Below, in pieces: positions 59,789 to 64,000 of a stretch of DNA of 64,000 nt (within the stretch, counting starts at the first letter, position 1; each line of letters starts with the position of its first letter). A program made the position numbers and the translations under genes. The notes beneath the pieces are model-generated. The model saw only the letters and a program-made list of their open reading frames with translations. It was not told where the DNA came from and did not search any database. This DNA comes from Morchella semilibera (Eukaryota; Ascomycota; Pezizomycetes; Pezizales; Morchellaceae), in assembly GCA_009192285.1 (NCBI GenBank), contig CM018606.1, positions 2,160,081 to 2,224,080 on the forward strand. Reading direction: 5' to 3'.

Positions 59789-62700
59789 CTACCCAGACTC
59801 CGACACGACTTCCTTCTCCGCCACTTCTAATATCCCTTCCAGCACCTCCAAATGCTTCTTTAGCAATACAAGAGCACCTGCAGAAACCCTCCCCACACCT
59901 TCACTCCCAACTTCAGCAGATGCTTGGTTATCCTCATTCTGCTTTGGGACCGAGCTCCTCGCCACGACTTCCTTTGCCCTTTTGATAACCTCCCTCAACA
60001 ATTCTGGTCCTTCGGGCTGTCCGGGCATGTACAGCCACTTTATCTCATTTTCGAAACCCTGGACAGGCTTCTGCAAGACATGCTTGACAAAACCACGAGC
60101 TAAAATAAATGCTCTTTCAGAGTAAAGGGTCGAGTTAAGTGTTGAGTCCTTGGAACCAACGTAGACACCAAAGCCGGCCTCATCTATATGTGAGAGTTAT
60201 GTCAGCAGCGGTTCAGATTCGGTGCTTGGGCTCCAAAACAAACCCCAAAGGGGGGATACTCACTGTAATAAGGCTCCCGAACTAGTACGAGACCCATCAA
60301 ACTGACAAGCACCTGCAAAACTGAACTTCCATTGGGACTCCACCCTTCGTTTCTTTTCTCCGCATGCCATGTTCCCAGAAGACTTAGGCATATCTTGCCA
60401 TCTTCGTACAAATTTGGATTAACCCTTCCTACGCCTCCGGTCCAGCTGTGAAAGTGTGCTAATGGCGGAGAATGCGGGAAATTTTCCGAGAAATGAAAAT
60501 CGAACACAAACGGAGCAAGTTCATAAGGTGTGTTGAGAGGGCCAATGATTAAAACTCTCATCAAGTCAATTCGGCTCTCCCATGTTCGCACGAGAATTCC
60601 GTCAGGAAGTGATGAAGAAAGAATTGCATGCTCCTTGTTAATACGTCTAAGAAACTTGGGATCTATATGGGTAGCGGGTTGCCCACAGAATGCATGGTCT
60701 GTAGGAACGGCGCTGTCCAATACCGCAAATCCCCCCAACTGCTTTGAAGAATTGGGGATAGAAAAGGCCTGCGGTGCTGGCATACCCTCCGAGATTGCTG
60801 GGGGTAGTAATGCCCTATCATCCGTTGACTGCTCTTTTTTATCCTCGTCTACCAATTCTGCACATATCCCACCAACGCTAGTATTGCCCATGATGATATC
60901 CCCGTCCGTGTCTACGCTTTTTACTTGGTTTGAAGCAATAGAATCGCCGTCAAAGTCCACATCATCCGCGTCATCATCTGTTGACCATGCTTCCTCACCC
61001 CCATCATCTTCTATTCTCTCGCCGCCCTGGTAGTATACCTGTTCGTCAATAACTTCATCTACCTTCCATATTTCGTCATCGTCATCAAAATCGTCTTCAT
61101 CAGATCCGCTCCCCTCGCTATCGTACTCCTCGTCTTCTTCATCCTCATCACCAGGTCCATCAAAGTCCATTTCACCAGTAAAAATGATATGTACCCGTTC
61201 AATTGGAACCCTAAGCTCCTTTGGCTCGTCCAGAGCACCGAGGCGCACAGTTATTAGCCCATCTAAGCCCAAATCAACAACCTCGCCAATCCAATCTAAA
61301 GGCTGGTTTAGATAAGGGTCTTCGTTATTCGCATTCCGAGGAGCTACAGTTGGAGGATTTGTATTCTCGGAATTATTGTTTATCAATGGGAATTGAGTCA
61401 GCATCCTACTGACGGCTTGAAATTGCGGATGGTTACTAGTTCCCAAAGCCGCGCTTAGATTTGCCAATAGCCCCCCATCGATCATCCCTCGCAAACCCTC
61501 CGCCATTTGCTGCAATTGACTCCCAGGGGACCGCTGATTTATTGGAGTAACTGGAGCATCATCACCGACACCAACTACCGAGGGTTCTTCTAGCCCTTCA
61601 GGTTCGACTTTTTCAGGCGCAATGAGCACAAAATCACCCCTTCTTACGCCCATAGACTGGTGGGCAGTGACCTCGTAGAGACTAGCATCCTCCAATTTAT
61701 CCTTCAACGGCCCAGTCTTTGATCCGGGAATCATAACATTTGCTGCAATCTCTACTCTCGGATCTGAAAACCAGATTACCTTCGCAACTCTTTCTGCCGG
61801 ATTTACAGTCTGGACGACACCAACTTTCTCGGGCTGGATGAAATCAGGCGCGGAGGCTGTCTCTGAAGATGATCCAAGAAGGTTATCATTGAAATATTGC
61901 CAGGCCCCTTGGAATTGTTGTCTGCCCTCATGATTGACTTCACTTGGCTTGGCTTTTTCTTCTACGGACCCCTCTTTGATGACGACCATTTCACCTGGCC
62001 AAACATCGTGCTCATCGACATTTAGATATGGCACTAATCCACATGCTTCCTCGATGGTTTCGGTCAGATCCTGCCACATCACTCTTACACGAGTCTTTGT
62101 TTCAACCACGACAAAGGTATTGACATCAAAACCTAGAGAAATGTTTCTTGGGATTTTCCAAACGCGGCCTTGGTATTTTTCCAAGGCTGCATCGAGATCT
62201 CTAAACCGGACTCTATCCCCCACCTCCAGTGAGCCCCCTGCCTGGATAGAAACTGCGTTTGTAAAAGGCTTGCCGTCAAGATCGACGAATCCTCCGCTAG
62301 ATTTTGTGAACTTCCTGAGCTTTGAGATCTCGGCTTCTGTTTCTATAACCATGTCTGGTTTCGCGACGGGTATAAAGCGGCCAGGAACGATCATGTTTTG
62401 ACATAGCCAAGTCACGTGGAGTTTCGAGGTATTGATATCCACAACGACACCGATAGGAGGAACATTTGCATTATATGCACCATACAACCAACGTCCTCTT
62501 CGGAGGTTCGCTTTCGTGGTTGTTACAGTCTGGCCTATAGAGAGGTGATATGGCGAAGGGATAGATTTTGGCCTGGAAGGCCTCCTCCCAGATGTATTGG
62601 TGGGTTTCCCTTCTGTCTTTCCCTCTCCAGTTGGATTCGCTAACGGATTTATGTTCCCCCACTGCATTTGATCCTCCTCACTTAGTAGTGGAATCTCAAG

Positions 62701-63565
62701 CTGCCAGGCATTTTCAACAATGACGACGCTTTCGTTCTGAAGTCGCACAGCAACATCATCAAAGACCTCCTCTACTACACCCATCCAACAATTCTTGTAG
62801 ATAATAAAATCGCCGTTGGTCCATTGCCTTGAAAGGACCACCTCTTGCTCCCCAATGTCTGGAATAAGACCGTATTTTTCCGGTGGTTCGGTCGGGTTGA
62901 CAAATGAGTGACGAAGGCCAATTGAAGTAGATACGGAGATAACTGTACCGGAAAGGGGTGATGTTAAGTCCTTTTTAACAACATCGCCGAAGGCAAGAGC
63001 CCGATCGAGAAGGACTAGTTCTGATTCGTGGACGAGTAGAGGTGGGATACCCGGAGATGAAGGCGTAAGGAGAAGATAATGGCGGGGCGGCTGGAAGCGG
63101 TGATGTTAGGTAAACTACATGTATGGATCATTTTTCTCCAAAAGGAGGCAAACCTGGCCAGTTCTTTGAAATTCCATCATTTCTTTATCAGATGCATATT
63201 TTCCCGGAACACACTCATCTATTTCTTCCCAATTGTCTAAATCGTCGATGTCATGCCATGTTTTCTATAAGTTCCAATAGTTAGACTCGTCGTGCCAGAG
63301 GTTATACGGGACAATAACATACTGCTACAACGCCGATGATCTCCGGATCGTACTTTAACACACAGGTATCTTCTAAGAAAAACTAATTCCCGCCACGAGT
63401 CCATTAGCTTAGTCTTTTCTTGTAACAATCTGCCATTCCGGTAAGTATACATACTGTATCCCATATTTCGCCCTCTGGAATCTTTGAGGATGGCCCAGGT
63501 TCTCTTGACGCATTCAGGGCCGGTCTTGCGAGAGGGATTTGCTCAGAGGCGATGGGGAGTGACAT
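59789..63565 (-). CDS. UBE2O-type E2/E3 hybrid ubiquitin-conjugating enzyme
   Basis: Large E2 that also selects substrates; animal UBE2O and plant UBC23/24 are homologues. Five exons: 63565-63455, 63382-63323, 63264-63154, 63090-60264 and 60183-59789, giving 1167 aa; all phases agree. The N-terminal two-thirds contains SH3-like barrels of the UBE2O type (WTNGDFIIYKNCWMGVVEEV; RRGRWLYGAYNANVPPIGVV; VGDRVRFRD), then an acidic region (GDEDEEDEEYDSEGSGSDED). The UBC fold lies at about 900-1040: GPLNTPYELAPFVFDFHF, NFPHSPP, VNPNLYEDGKICLSLLGTW with catalytic Cys at about 995, and REPYYNEAGF joined across the last intron. A C-terminal helical tail follows. The TRIM-like or RING domains are absent, as expected. 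Likely role: ubiquitination in protein quality control of orphan or basic proteins, by analogy with UBE2O. Confidence 0.94.
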
Positions 63566-64000
63566 CTACTTTAATTTGAGCGTGTATTCAATATCGGTAA
63601 CTGTATAGCTTCAGAGGGCACGGGACGTGATTAATGATGGTAAGAGGGACACGGAGTATATTCCTGCTTCTTTCGAGGACCTCTCCTGCAGTTGCGGGCG
63701 AATTACTTGTGGTCAACGTCAAAGCTCGAAGACATGTGGAGGGGCTCAATGACTAAGCAGGCCATGGGGCACCAACATGCGTCCCCAAGACTCAAACCAA
63801 AGTTAGAAATCTTATTACAATGGTACAAGGGCCTTAAACCTGATCTATATAGAACTTATCAGCTACATACAATTTATTTGATACAACGTACCTACTACTT
63901 ACTTAGAACGGACCCTAACTCCGGGCGGGAGAGGTTTTGAGCCTCATGTTGTCTTGCAATTGCTCAAGTCTAGCACAACGAGTATACCACGTTCATCTAA
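63566..64000. other. Upstream flank of the UBE2O gene
   Basis: No gene recognised to the end of the window; one 82-codon open frame has no domain. Confidence 0.5.

Overview
The window looks like nuclear DNA of a filamentous ascomycete (Pezizomycotina). Genes are split by short GT-AG introns of about 49-110 nt with CTAAC-like branch points. Several products belong to families typical of such fungi: a Pth11-like seven-helix receptor, an AA9 lytic polysaccharide monooxygenase with a CBM1, an Sds3-like Rpd3 subunit, a DUF3431 protein and a fungal amidohydrolase. Thirteen protein genes in 64 kb, with intergenic gaps up to 5 kb holding small non-autonomous repeats, suggest a moderately expanded genome, perhaps an early-diverging class such as Pezizomycetes. 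That placement is an inference with low confidence.

Layout. 0-10 kb: a Ure2-like glutathione S-transferase (-) diverges from an Sds3-like histone-deacetylase-complex subunit (+, with a reading-frame anomaly). A 5 kb gap follows, with a tRNA-like SINE candidate and two MITE-like inverted-repeat elements, then the Hsp90/Hsp70 co-chaperone Cns1 (-). 10-25 kb: a ten-exon cytochrome b561 (+) and a Pth11-like receptor (-), separated by long empty stretches with microsatellites. 25-37 kb: a cytochrome P450 (+), a peroxisomal acyl-CoA oxidase ending in a PTS1 (-), and a cytosine-deaminase-like amidohydrolase (+). 39-47 kb: a secreted alpha-carbonic anhydrase (-), a DUF3431 protein with an N-terminal charged helical region (-), and a CCCH zinc-finger protein (+) preceded by a TAATG-overlapping upstream ORF. 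47-51 kb: a very repetitive Gln/Asn/Pro-rich, prion-like gene (-) whose acidic C-terminus lies in another frame. 51-64 kb: a DJ-1/Hsp31-type protein (-), an AA9-CBM1 LPMO (-), and a complete UBE2O-type E2/E3 hybrid ubiquitin-conjugating enzyme (-).

The genes do not form one obvious pathway. Three themes recur: protein quality control (Cns1, Hsp31-like, UBE2O), redox and lipid metabolism (GST, b561, P450, acyl-CoA oxidase), and secreted enzymes (LPMO, carbonic anhydrase). I found no CRISPR array, rRNA, convincing functional tRNA or autonomous transposon. The most interesting signals are the prion-like repeat gene with its apparent frame slips, the strong excess of the palindrome TACATGTA in non-coding DNA (at least 38 copies), two small inverted-repeat elements, and a tiny retroposed insert flanked by a 19-bp target duplication.
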